This document shows, one piece after another, positions 1 to 11,327 of a stretch of 64,000 bases of DNA. The translations under genes and the position numbers were made by a program. The stretch covers positions 351,583,034 through 351,647,033 of the forward strand of contig OY282558.1 of the NCBI GenBank assembly GCA_958295665.1, given 5' to 3'. A model generated the notes under the pieces. The model was given only the letters and a program-made list of their open reading frames with translations, was not told the origin of the DNA and ran no database searches. Position 1 is the stretch's first letter. Each line of letters opens with the position of its first letter. This stretch comes from Tipula vernalis (taxonomy: Eukaryota; Arthropoda; Insecta; Diptera; Tipulidae).

Positions 1-1884
1 TTCAATTCAGTTTTTCTACAAAATTTCGTCTAATAATTTGCACTTTACTAAAAATTGTACCATATTCGATTACTCGCGCGCCGATCACAGCTCATTAAAT
101 GATTTTTTCGCTGAAGTGCATTGGGCTGATACTCTATGAAAACGTTGTTATCAACAGTTCATTAGACACATTCAATGAATTGTTGAAAAATTTGTTCCTA
201 AAAAAATTATTAAAAAGTCTCATACCCGAAACGACCTATGATTTACTAAAGAACTCAAACAACTTGAAGACCTGCGTAATAAATGTCACAATAAATATAA
301 GCATACAGGGTTTAGCCCATGACTATACCCAGTTTAAGTCTCTGCGCAAACAGTTTTGCTATCTCAACCGTTTCCTGTATAAAAATTAGACATTGAAGAC
401 GATTCGCGATGTAATCCGAAGAATTTCTGGAGATTTGTCAAACTTAAGAACCATAAAAACGGGTTTCCGTTATTTTTAGAATTCCATGGTCAAAAATCAG
501 ATAATCCAACTATTGAATAGCTGAATACTTTAGCAGTGGTTTTTCAAACCTTGACTTGATGAAGGCTTTCATAAATATGGACGTTTCTAAGGGTCCTGGA
601 GCAGATGGTTTACCAGTGTCTCTATTGAAGCTGTATACAGTTGCTTTTGCCGCTCATTTATGCCATTTATTTAATTTGAACCTCAGTCAAGACAAATTTC
701 CGGATCTTTGGAAAATATCGAGTATCATAACGATCCACAAAAACGGCCGCCGCAGTGATGTAACTAATTATCATGGAATTGCAATACTATCTTGCATTTC
801 TAAACTATTCGAGTCAATGGTTAGCCTGGATTTTTTCCGAGCAAGTCGATGTGGTTTATACCGGTTTCGCTAAAGCGTTTAACTTAATCAGAGGATTTTA
901 TTGGATAAGCTCAGGGAACTTGATTGCGACATTATTCCCTTAAATTAGCTTATGTCTTATTTATCGGATCGCAAAATGTATGTCAAGATTGATAATACGA
1001 TCTCAGAATGTTTTATTGCGACATCTAGGGTAACTCAAGGTAGTCACTTGGGTCCACTATTATTTTTATTGTTCATTAACAATGTTGTGGATTGTTTCAA
1101 ATTCGCAGACTGTATTTTATTTTTGACGACATGAAAATGATGTGATCAATTTCAGCGGGATCTAAACACACTTATCACTTAATCACCTATTCCAGGTCTA
1201 ATTCTCGAGTAGCTTTTGACTAGTTTCTAGATGACATTAGATTGAACATTGGAGAGAGTTAATGTGGTTACTGATTTGGGCGTTATCTTTAGCTCTGATT
1301 TAACGTTTAATTATCACGTCGATGCGGTTGTTAACAAAGCCTTTTCGATGTTGGGGTCTATTAAACGAAATTCGAAGGATTTTCACGACACATTAACTTT
1401 CAAGTCACTGTACACTTCATTTGTTTGTTCACAGCTTGAGTAAGCGACTGTCATATAGTCCCCGTTCTGCGAGTCAAACAGAATTGAAAGTGTTCAAAAA
1501 CAGTTTTTGTTATTTATTCTCAGAAAATTACCGTCTTTCGAGCGTGACAATAATTTCAGACTATCACCATATATAGACCGATGTCCTTTCCTGGATCTCT
1601 AAACTTTAAGTGCTGGGCATACAAGCGCAAGTGCCACATTTGCGCGTGACATGATTTGTGGTAAAATAGACTGTATAGACATTCTGTCACGTTTCAATAG
1701 TTATGTTCCTCAACGCAACTTACGCCCCCGAGAACTTCTTCATATTCCCACTGCAAGTAGCAACTACAGCTTCCATGGTCCTATAATGCGCATTCGATGA
1801 GATCTCAACACCGTTGCGGATTGTTTTGATTTTAATATTTCCAGACAGGAATTTGAAAAACGAGTCGCTAGGCTTTTGTTTTAA
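1..1884 (+). pseudogene. Jockey-like non-LTR retrotransposon ORF2 relic (endonuclease C-terminus to RT end)
   Basis: Reading across three frames gives a continuous but broken ORF2. The endonuclease end and the linker to the RT lie at 60-500 (motifs such as YTQFKSLRKQF and CNPKNFWRFVKLK). The RT fingers start at 556 (KGPGADGLP near 586). The strand-transfer block TQGSHLGPLLFLLFIN is at 1030-1077, followed by FADC at 1102-1113 where the family has FADD, so one catalytic aspartate is lost. The C-terminal block DLGVIFSSDLTFNYHVD is at 1270-1323, and the tail ends at a TAA at 1882-1884. Stops and frameshifts occur throughout. The left part lies outside the window. No clean A-rich tail follows the stop, so the 3' end is uncertain. 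The Jockey assignment comes from family knowledge. Confidence 0.88.
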
Positions 1885-3473
1885 AGGTTGTTTTAAAATG
1901 TTTTGTGTTAATTGTTAGATCATTTGTAAATAATATGAGCCATTTTTGCATAGACATGCTATGTACATGTAATAGGTACGTACATGGTAGCTCAGATTAA
2001 GCTTAACATGGACCACCTTTTTAAATGTGCAAAAAGGCACATTTGAAGGAAAAGTTTAAGAAAAGGGTATGGTCTAATTTACAAAGAAAGAAGAAATCAT
2101 TTCGGTAGCTATTTGGTATTTTCTTGAGACAGACCTAACAATTTTTTCCCTTCTGAGCTAAACCTGCAATAGGGTCGTATAGGGCATTCAGGCGTTTAAA
2201 AATTACATTCGAACAGAATAACAGACACCTTAATTAAAATGAGCACTAGAAAAAATAAATTTTAAAACCTTTACTATTACGCGTTTTAAGCAATCCTTCT
2301 CTTTTATATTACCTGATGCTTTATTTATTTTCAAGTCAACTTAAAATTAAATCGATGTTTAAATGAAGCATTCTGATTAATCCGGTAAGTAATCGGTTGG
2401 TTAGTTTTTGTAGTCAGATACTAAAATTAAAGTCAAACATGTTGCTCTTTAAAATACCAAATATTATGCCACTCGCTTCCATTGTCTGTATGATGCTCAA
2501 TTAAAGCTTTTCCTTCAATGTACATTTCCATCTTGTTAAAAAAGCTCATTGTATACAACAAACATAAGAACAAAAGATAAAAAAAATATTCTTTGCAATT
2601 TCGCAAAAAATCACGCTCGCACTATTACAGAAAATATACAATTAAAAAAACACTTTTCTGCACTAAAAAAAAAAACAAGAAAGTTTCAAACAGAGTTTGT
2701 TAAACTAAATAATTAAAACTTTGTTTTAGATAAGAGTTTACAGAAAAAAAGTTTGCTCTAAAAAATAAAAGTTCAAAAATTTATTTTAACCTACTTGCAA
2801 TCAATATATAAATTTATGAACTTAGAAGAAAAAAAAAACGTAAAAATGTAATTTTTATGCTTTTGTTAACAAGGTTGATGTTCAATACATATAAATGTAG
2901 TCTCTATGTTGTGTGTTAAAAAATGAATCAATTGAATTATTTATGATGCCATAATAAAATGAACATACATCAAAATTTATATCTCTAGGTGTGTATTTTC
3001 ATGTTTGTATTGTATACTAAACTTAAAAAAATATTTGGTGTGTGCGCTTTTTTATGCTTTAAGTTTACTTTTTCTCTGTTGTTAAATATTATAAGCATAT
3101 AAAAAAGAGCTTTTTTGCTGTTGGATTGAAAATATAAAAAAAAAATAATAATATTCTGCTTGTGTGTGTTTATATAAGATATATGAATAAAAATGTAGGA
3201 AAAGGTGGTCATCGTGTAAAACTTATTATGTGCTCCGCGTATTAACGCGCGCAATGTTTTTTTTTTTGTACAACACCAAGTATGTATATTATTTTTTTTA
3301 ACGAAAGAAGCACAATATTTAGCGTTTTTAAATGTTTGTTGTTTCGCTTAAGATAATACAATGTTGTTGTTAAATCTTTTGTTGGGAACTATACATATAC
3401 ACATGTTTAGTGTGAAGATGCGAAATGTTTTATTTAGTATCTTATAATAAACAAAAAGGGAAAAACACTGTAC
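1885..3473. other. AT-rich non-coding DNA, probable complexin intron
   Basis: No coding sequence is recognised on either strand apart from the repeat fragment at 2027-2170. There are many A and T runs, as in fly introns. I looked here for the downstream complexin exon beginning YNIKKKE on the minus strand and did not see it. Confidence 0.5.
2027..2170 (+). repeat. Fragment of a dispersed hAT-related repeat
   Basis: This stretch matches 5163-5305 in order and orientation. Shared blocks include GTGCAAA, GGTCTAATTT, AAGAAGAAATC and TTTTCTTGAGACAG/TTTTTTTAAGACAG. The copy here lacks the CAGTGGCGTAAC terminus present at 5090, so it is a truncated relic of the same family. Confidence 0.6.
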
Positions 3474-3637
3474 CTTATCTCTGATTTCTTGCCGCATTTT
3501 TTCCCGTTCCTCTTCCATTTTACGGTGTTTCTCTTTTCGTCGCTCTTCAGCTTCTTTAATAGCCTCCTGACGTTCTCTTTCCTCCTCCTCTGCCTTTTCC
3601 TTATCGTCTCCATCATCACCATCTCCACCAACAGCGC
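3474..3637 (-). CDS. cpx: Complexin internal exon (accessory and central helix)
   Basis: Complexin is a small cytosolic, presynaptic protein that clamps and assists SNARE-driven vesicle fusion. Its central helix lies in a groove of the SNARE bundle. Read on the minus strand, the exon starts with GC completing a split Gly codon, then encodes 54 uninterrupted residues: an acidic start (AVGGDGDDGDD), a charged accessory helix rich in Glu and Arg, and the central-helix signature RKEKHRKMEEEREKMRQEIR ending in DK. A polypyrimidine/AT tract and CAG precede it (AG at 3638-3639). The donor is AAG|GTACAG (GT at 3472-3473), with phase 1 entry and phase 0 exit. The sequence closely matches the Drosophila protein as I remember it. 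The N-terminal exon (MAAFIAKQ type) and the C-terminal exon (YNIKKKEE onward) were not found in the window. The overlapping opposite-strand frame is a shadow. Confidence 0.94.
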
Positions 3638-4933
3638 CTGTAAAATAAAAATAAAATACAAAAATGTATTTATGTACATGATAAAATTATATTGGAAAAT
3701 ATTTTTGTTTTTGCTATTTATTTAAATCAAATTCATTTTTCATGTTTTTCCATATTTATATAAAAAAAAAATATTTTTTTATTAAGAACTATCAATCAAG
3801 ATTAAAGTCTATATTTACATAAGGAAATGAAGAACGAATTTTTTTTTAATACTTTTGGATTTAAGGCCAACATTTGAACAGGTTCATTTTTTACATATTC
3901 GTATGTATGTAGATGTATGTTTTAGGGGTATAAATCTGACGTAAAACAATATTACTTCTGTTATAGGTTTTGTTTTGGTTCGGCAACCAACTAAACCTAA
4001 GAAATGATGTGCTAACAATAAAAAATAAAAAAATAAAAATGGGAAATCCAAATGATGGCTGGCGTGTGGTGGGTATTTTTACAATTACGTATTAAACTGG
4101 TGTACATTGTGTTTTTTTTACTATATAGCGTGTACTTTTTTGTAGGATCGTTATATTTTTGTTTGGTGTGGATCATTTGGTCTTTATACTTATTTTTATG
4201 TTTAATTACTTTTTGAAGTACAGGACCATTAAAACACTATAAAAGTTTATTTTTATTTCTTTGGTATTTCCATTTTTTGTTACATAATATTCTTGTGTAA
4301 TTAAAGCTTTTATGGGTTTAAATTTGATGGATTTTTATTTTTATTTTTGTGACATAAATGGACATCACCTGTGAATAAAAATATTTTATTGAGGTTTCTT
4401 GTGGGTATTATACAACCCGAATTGTATAGCTACTTTTTCAAAGTATTCATAGTATGTGACCAGATGTAAACGATAAGCGTGCTAAGATCAGCCAGACTCT
4501 AATGCTGCTATTCTAAGTGTAATATTCTGTTCCTAAATTGTTACTATAGAGTATGTTGTATGGTTTGAAACATTTACTGATTTTTATAGAACATAAAAGT
4601 TTTCAAAAGTTCAAGATAAATAATTTAGCTTTAAAATAATATTTACAGTTATCGAACTTGTTCGTTATTTTAAGAAAATACATCTGCACACAAATTGTTA
4701 TTTTATATTTATCGTTATATGTTTCAAACTCTTGGGGTTGGGGGATTTCTCCTCTTGAGCTTTCAAACCGATAGTTTGAGAAAACTTCAATTAACGTCGC
4801 CTAACTATTGAGGCCTAGTTGTGAAAAATTTGTATCTTTATTTCAGTTTATTTATATACATATTGATATTACACAAAAACAATTGTCGCAAATTACAAAG
4901 AAATAAAATAAAGCTCCATTAGATTTATACAAT
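3638..4933. other. AT-rich non-coding DNA, probable complexin intron
   Basis: This region lies upstream of the complexin exon in gene orientation. It holds A/T runs and short simple repeats. I see no coding motif or splice-flanked open frame. Confidence 0.5.
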
Positions 4934-5089
4934 TAGAGCTTTCTAGAGTATGGAGCAATAATCATGATGACGTATTTTTTAGAAGCTTTTTTAGTAGTAT
5001 GGGTTTCAAGTTTTTCAATCAATAAAGCACAAATACTATAAAAAGTTTATATACAAGTTTTCTACATATCTTTATCAACAATATACAGG
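4934..5089 (+). repeat. Truncated copy (C) of the 0.9-kb hAT-type element
   Basis: The first ~155 bp match the starts of the full copies at 8442 and 43086: TAGAGCTTTCTAGAGTATGG against CAGAGCCTTCTAGAGTATAG, then TTAGAAGCTTTTTTAG, then TTCAAGTTTTTCAAT. An internal segment is deleted. The match stops at 5089, exactly where the CAGTGGCGTAAC terminus begins, so a later insertion probably cut it. Confidence 0.75.
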
Positions 5090-5310
5090 CAGTGGCGTAA
5101 CAAGGTACCCGCAGCACCCACAGGAGGGGGGCACAGTTGTTGGGGCTCACGATTAAATTTAACGTGCAAATTTGCAGAACGGTACATTTCTACGAAATTT
5201 TAAAAAAAGGCGGTGGTCTAATTTTTAGAAAAAGAAGAAATCGTTCCTATTGCTATTAAATATTTTTTTAAGACAGGCTGAACTATTTCTTGTTCTGACC
5301 GATATTTAGG
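5090..5310 (+). mobile_element. hAT-like element, one end only
   Basis: The segment begins CAGTGGCGTAACAAGG, a terminus typical of hAT non-autonomous elements, followed by a G-rich stretch (GGAGGGGGGCAC). No matching inverted terminus (GTTACGCCACTG type) was found downstream, so the other end is lost. The internal part at 5163-5305 is shared with 2027-2170. There is no coding capacity. Confidence 0.6.
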
Positions 5311-6564
5311 TTTAGAAGAAAATTAGCTAAACTCGTTTGAAGTCAAAGCTTTCGACATCAAACGACAACGATTTTTGTGTTTGCTGGGTTTATTTATTTG
5401 TGTTATACGTTTTGCCTAACTCCAAGTTTACCCGCTTTCCATTTATCAAAATTAAACCTTTTACAAATCAATTTGGGGCTTTAGTTAAACAAATTCAACC
5501 TTCTACAAAAATAAAGTTTTGATTAGAAAAGGTTGAATTTGATTTGACAACAAAATATTTGTCAAATTTGATTTGAAAAAGGGAGCTTCCGATTTACCAA
5601 GAAACTAGAAAATACATAACTGCGACTGAAAATAAATTCTTGTTTCTCTCACTTGAGCCAAACCAGTCAGTCTCTATGATCAATTAGCGTTCGTTCAACT
5701 TACAGTCTCTTTTTTTGCGGATCTTTTGATTACTAGTAAACGGTAAATAAAAATGAAATTCACAGGTTTGCAACTAGCGATGGTGTTTTTTTATTGTGTT
5801 TGGTGGGGTTCTTCTGATTATGGAAATGTTCACATCCCGATTTCATAACCGCTTCCTCAGCATCTTTTGATCACTTTTTAAAGTTTCTCGAGATTTTTGG
5901 AGTTTATCATGAAAATAGATGTACGATGTTTGAGACTTAATTGGTGATTCGGTGTTACAAAACAGGGGGACTAAGTTTGAGATTGTATTTGGGTGTATTT
6001 GATAGTTCGATGTTATTCGAGAATTAACTTGCTTAGTAGTATAAGTAACATCAAGTAACTTGACAAATAATTCCATATTTACACGAATTTTCGGAAGTTT
6101 TTAAACTTTTCGTGAGTTTTCTAGATGTTTACAATCTTCCGCTATTATTCATTAATATCCCGATTTTTCGGTATTATCGCACACATAATATAAAGATTTT
6201 TCGAATTTTTCTAGGGTAATCGAGATTGTGCCACGCGGTTTATTTCAGATTTTTTGACATTCGCAGGATTATTCGAGTTTTTTAAAGATTTTCGAATTTA
6301 TTCGAATTTTGTAAGGCAATGTTTTGCACTTAGTTAGCTTTGTGTTGTGAGAACTTGCAGAGTTTTACATATACATATATCTAAATGGTGATATTCAAAA
6401 CATTTTTTGAGATTATTCAAAAATTTTGATGTTTCTCCGATCTCCTGTAGGTTATTCAAAATTATTCAAGAATGTCCGTAGGTGTGTAGGATATTTATGC
6501 TGTAGATGGTAGTTTATAGCACGCATAGGAATTCCTTTGGTTTTACATATTTACGGATAATTTG
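5311..6564. other. AT-rich non-coding DNA
   Basis: No gene is recognised. From about 6080 the sequence becomes cryptically simple, with repeated short blocks such as TTCGAGTTTTT, ATTATTCAA and TTTTTGA, grading into the repeat at 6565. Confidence 0.4.
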
Positions 6565-6690
6565 ATTTTTGAGAACTTTCAAGAATATTCAAGATACTTT
6601 GATATTTTTCAAATTATATTCGAAATTTGTGTTGCTTTATCGACATATTTAGAACTCGTCGTAGCATAGAGTTGCAAGATTTCCATTTTA
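6565..6690 (+). repeat. Direct repeat, partner at 9465-9630
   Basis: The block from TTACGGATAATTTGATTTTTG through GAGAACTTTCAAGAATATT and TTTATCGACATATTTAGAA recurs in order at 9465-9630 with small changes. The two copies flank the degenerate array and its embedded hAT-type element. Confidence 0.6.
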
Positions 6691-6879
6691 TTTTGAGCCA
6701 TTCAAATGACTCAAGTTCTGTTTCATCTACTTTTGAATGATAGCTCGAATATATCCACAAAATTTGATCTGAGTAAAACAATTGGTTTTTTACACATGGA
6801 ACGCTCGAAAATAGAAACACATTTTGGATCAAGGATATTTACGTTGAGAACAAATATTCTGATTTTTTTTTCCTCAAAA

Positions 6880-8441
6880 AATACCCTTTGAAATATAAAA
6901 TCAAATTTCTGAGTAAAATGATTTTAGTTGAAAAGCTTCGATAAGTGAAAGCGCTTAAAATTAAAAGTTCTTGACATTTTTTGCAAATAAATTTTTTTGA
7001 GAATGTATAAATAAATTATCAAGCTTAAAGTTCATTGAAGACAAATACTCTAAATTAATCGCCAAATACCCGAAAATAATTGAAAAGCTCTTAAAAGTAA
7101 AAGCTGTTAATAATTCATATCGACCAAAATATTCTAATTCCTATCCCATATTCCGTCATCATTTGCAATATGAAATTTCAAAGTAAAATGGTTTGTTTAA
7201 AAAGCTGCGAAAAGTGAAAGCTCTTCAAACTAAAGCTCTTGAAAATATTTTCAAATATATAATTTATGCTCATCAAACATTTAATTAATAACCTGAAATT
7301 ATTGAAAAGCTCAAAAATGTTAAGTTCAAACCAAAATGTATAAATTAATTATCAAGCTTAAATCTTATTGAAAACAAATATTCTAAATTTATTCCAAAAT
7401 CCCACCTTACCTTAAACTATCAAATTTCAAAATAAAAGGTAAATGATTTGGGTTAGAAAGCTTCGATACGCGAATGCTCCTAAAATTAAAAGTTTAACAG
7501 TTTTTGCAAATATATAATTGATGTTCGTAAAACATTTTTAAAAAAACCTCAAATTATAAAAAGGCTCACAAATGTTAAGTTCAAACCCGAAAGCTCATTG
7601 GAAGCAACATTCAAATTTTTTCCCAAAATTCCTTTACAAAGGGTAACCGAATTTTGGGATAAATTGTTTAAAAAGTTTCGATCAGTGAAAGCTCTTAAAA
7701 CTTTTTGGAATACATATTTTTTGAACATAATACATTGTAACAAAAACCAGATATTATTTAAAGGCTCAAAAATGTTAAGTATAAACCCAAATACATAGTA
7801 TAAATTAATTATTAATCATAGAGCTCATTGTTAATAAATATTCTACGTTTATCTCAAAATTCCATCGCCATTTTTAATACCAAACTTCTGAGTAAAATGA
7901 TTTGATTCAAAAATGTTCGATAAGCGAAAGCTTATATTATAATACCAAGTTTCCTAGTAAAATTATCCCTATATTCCGTTACCCTTTATAAAATCGAATT
8001 TCTGAGTAAAATGGTTTGGTTTAAAAATCTATCTCGTTCTTGGCATTTTTTGCAAAACATAACTTTTGCTCATAAAACATTTCAACAATAACCTGCAATT
8101 GTGACAAGGCTAACAAATATTAAGTTCAAACCCAAATGGTATAAATTAATTATCAAGATTAAAGCTCATTGAACACAAATGTATCCTAAAATACCACCTT
8201 CCTTTATAACATAAAATTTTTATAGTTAAATGGTCTGGTTTGAAAATCTCTTAAAACTAAAGCTTTTGATGATTGATGATTAACTTTGAGAACAAATATT
8301 CTAAGTTTTAGCCAAAATTCCGTCACACTTTGAAAAATCATATTTCTGAGTAAAATGGCTTGGTTAAAAGAGCTTTCATAATTGAATGCTTATAAAATTA
8401 AAAGTTCTTAAAAAAGCTCTAAGTTAAAAGTTGCGTTAAAA
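6880..8441 (+). repeat. Degenerate tandem array, ~330-460 bp units
   Basis: A recognisable unit recurs: GTATAAATTAATTATCAAGC, AAAGCTCATTGAAAACAAAT, CTGAGTAAAATGGTTTGG, AAAGCTTCGATAAGTGAAAG. Landmarks of the first block lie near 7006, 7338, 7796 and 8139, about 330, 460 and 340 bp apart. Copies are diverged and contain indels. A remnant resumes after the hAT-type element at 9358. There is no coding content; the short open frames here are chance. Confidence 0.7.
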
Positions 8442-9357
8442 CAGAGCCTTCTAGAGTAGAGAGCCATAATCGTAATGACGTATTTTTAGAAGCTTTTTTA
8501 GTGGTATAACTTTTGATTGATTTCCATAGAAATCCATAGTAAAAATGGTATTTTTTAGCTTCAAGTTTTTCAATGAAAAAAGCAAATATATTATAAAACG
8601 TTTATATAAATATTTTCTACGTACCTTGAACAACAACATTCAAGAAGACTATATTGTTATTGAATAAATATTAATTGCAGAAATATTAAAATTAAACTAT
8701 GCCTAAAATATATTTTTCGAATTTCCATTTTGAAAAATACATCAAAGTTGGCTCTGATGAATTAAAATAATACTTGCTAAATTTATCTTTAGTTTTACTA
8801 GTGTACGCAAGATGTCTAAAATATTTACAGAAAAATACGAAAAAAAATTATTTAGGGACAAAATTATCACACGTTCTTAACATTTTGTGACTTTGTTTTG
8901 CTTTTTCTACAATTTTTTTACTTGAAATTTCCCCAGGTGGTAATTTTTAGTATAATTTTACCAAATTTTTACGGCCATCACTGCCATCTATGTAATGTGT
9001 ATTGACTAAATGACCAAACGAATTGTAGTAAGCTTTTATTTTAATTTGACCAGAATGCTGTTGTTGTGAATTTTTTTTATATTTTGGATTAAATAATTTA
9101 ATTATTACAAGAAAATGAAAACGATTTACTTAAACGACATTCATATATGTTAAAATTCAAATATTTATGAAAGTATTTCAGAAATCATAATTAAGAATTT
9201 GTAACGTTTTCATTTAACAATTTGTCTTAGGAAAAAAAGTGATTTCCCATATGTTTTGTGTATTTTACTATGAAAATTTTGGTTTGTTCCTATTTTCTAA
9301 TTCCTCTATAAAAGCTGTGTTTTTTAGACTATGGCTTTGTATAATCAAGGTTGCTTT
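8442..9357 (+). mobile_element. 0.9-kb hAT-type non-autonomous element, copy A
   Basis: The element is 916 bp and starts CAGAGCCTTCTAGAG. Its end, GACTATGGCTTTGTATAATC...GCTTT, is an imperfect inverted copy of the start. Flanks CGTTAAAA (8434-8441) and AGTTAAAA (9358-9365) match in 7 of 8 bases, fitting the 8-bp target duplication of hAT elements. It is collinear with copy B (43086-44003) throughout. There is no transposase, so it needs help in trans. It sits inside the degenerate array and is therefore younger than it. Confidence 0.8.
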
Positions 9358-9640
9358 AGTTAAAACCCAAACTTGTTTAAATTAATGATCAAACTTAAAA
9401 CTAATTAATAATTTTTGCAAATACATATTTTATGCTTATACAGTTTTTTTTAACAAAACTTACGGATAATTCGATATTTGAGAACTTTCATGAATATTTG
9501 ATACTTTAAAAATTCAACATTTTTAAGATTATTTCGAAACTCTTGATATTTTTCAAATTATTCGAAATTTGTGATACTTTATCGATATATATAGAAATCG
9601 TCAGAGCATTGGGTTACAACACGTTTCGTGTCATCTAGTC
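9358..9640 (+). repeat. Remainder of degenerate array and second direct repeat
   Basis: The array resumes with AAACCCAAACTTG and AAATTAATGATCAAACTTAAA, then the block shared with 6565-6690 runs from about 9465 to 9630. Confidence 0.55.
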
Positions 9641-10551
9641 TCGAAATCAGATACTTTTAATTAATGCAAGACTGGACAATACGAAGAAATATATTTTTCA
9701 CTAAATGCTTTACTTGTTCATAGGTATAATGAGCATTTTTAGTGGCCAAAAAAAATGTTGCGGGGGGCCTGTTCCAGAAAACTTTATAATGTACATGCTC
9801 AGAAAGCAACTATAATGTCATGTGTAAACTGTAAACCATCGGCTTAGATGTACAGAACTACACAGAACAACGGCAGAGAATCATTAAAATTTCTGGTTCA
9901 CGGGATTTTAAAAGTATCCGGGAGAAAGCAACCCACTATTCGACGTTATAGAATTAATTTGTCTAAATTGTTTTCAAAATATTCACATCTGTGTAGTGCG
10001 ATTAAAAATCATTGAAAATAAAAGAATTTCAAACACAATGTTATTAAATGAAGATTGATTGAATCAAGAAGTATCCAAATTTTTCAAGTATAAAATATTT
10101 TATCTTCAAACCAAGCAAGAAATGTACAGTTTTAAAACGTGGTACACATCTTCTTTAAGCCTCAATAGAATACAATAAAAAGTTTAGTGCCCAATCTTTG
10201 TCCAGGCACTTCCAGGAGGGTGTTGTAGATGGTAATAAAAATGTATTACATGAAAATCTGTATAAAGCAGTTTCTATTTTTTTAAATATAGGTAAAATCA
10301 TGTTTTGAGACTTTAACAGGTTATAACGGAGTAATTCGGAAAAAACTTTCGCAGGTCCGCCACACTTTCAAAAATGTTTTTCTCATTTAATAAATTCTGG
10401 AAAGTGTGAAAATAAAACTGTGTTGTGCTATATTGATGAAAAGATGAAGTTCATCAAACATATTATATATTTATTTTTTTTTAAAACAAATTAGTGTTTA
10501 AGTCTTTAACTGTGAACATAGTTTTAATAAGACTTAAGTCCATAAAAGTGG
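9641..10551. other. Non-coding DNA, possible 5' part of the CR1-like element
   Basis: No gene is recognised. GCGGGGGGCC at 9761 resembles G-rich internal hAT sequence. A 9-bp inverted repeat, CACACTTTC (10361-10369) and GAAAGTGTG (10400-10408), lies just upstream of the CR1-like ORF1 and could belong to its 5' UTR. Confidence 0.35.
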
Positions 10552-11327
10552 TTGTTTGTTTTTTTTTTTTCTATGGTTTTTATTGATGTGAATGAACGAA
10601 GCAGTAATGGTTCAGACCGCGATTGTGTGCTTTGCACAAATATTCTACCAAATCAGCCGTTATTTGTTTGTGATTTTTGTGAAGGCAGTTATCATGCGAA
10701 GTGTAAAAAATTGTTTGGCAAAAACATCAAAATAGTTTCAGTAAATTGGAAAATTGGTTTTGTTGTAATGATTGCCAAAATCCATTTTTAAGTTCCAGAA
10801 AGGCTGCTAATAACATTAATAATAGCACACAATCTAATCAAATTGATTTGCCAAACCATAATGACGGCATTGGCGTTAACGCTGATACAGCGGAAATTAA
10901 AAAGTATTTACATCTCGTTTAAACAACATTGAGGAAATTTTGCAACTTTCTATTAACGTGACGAGTTCATCTGAAATTATTATTTTTGGTCTTGAAACTT
11001 CTGATGGTAACTGTTAATAAAATTACGTGTTTTAACTCTAAAAAAAAAAATTGGTCATCAAACAGTAAAATTGTAATTGTGGATTTAAAGTTAGCAGAAA
11101 ATTTTAGCTAGTTGTAAAACAAAAGGAAATTTTTTTTTGACCAATGGTGGTTTAAATTGTACGGCAGGTCAATAAATTTTTATTCGTGAGAACTCAACAC
11201 TTTATAAACGTGAATTATTAAACCGATGCCAGCAGTTTAAGAATATCAATCATTTTAAGTTTTGTTGCGCTAAAAATGGTGTAATTCATGTTAGAAAAGC
11301 GAATGATTCCCAAGTTTTATTTGTAGG
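10552..11327 (+). pseudogene. CR1-like non-LTR ORF1 with PHD-type zinc finger, broken
   Basis: ORF1 proteins of this class coat the retrotransposon RNA. After a short leader the frame shows CVLC, then CDFC, then HAKC, then (after a frameshift near 10740) CNDC. This is the C4HC3 spacing of a PHD finger. The downstream part, about 10940-11320, reads in pieces as the ORF1 C-terminal domain, including IFIRENSTLYKRELLNRCQQ and FKFCCAKNGVIHVRKAND, with several stops. It directly precedes the endonuclease ORF on the same strand, which argues for a retrotransposon rather than a host PHD protein. Confidence 0.72.

Noticed and set aside
3489..3725. 78-codon plus-strand open frame opposite the complexin exon
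   Set aside because: It is the antisense shadow of the exon; splice sites and residue pattern support the minus strand.
10552..10791. Host PHD-finger gene
   Set aside because: It directly precedes a non-LTR endonuclease/RT on the same strand and is broken, so it is retrotransposon ORF1.
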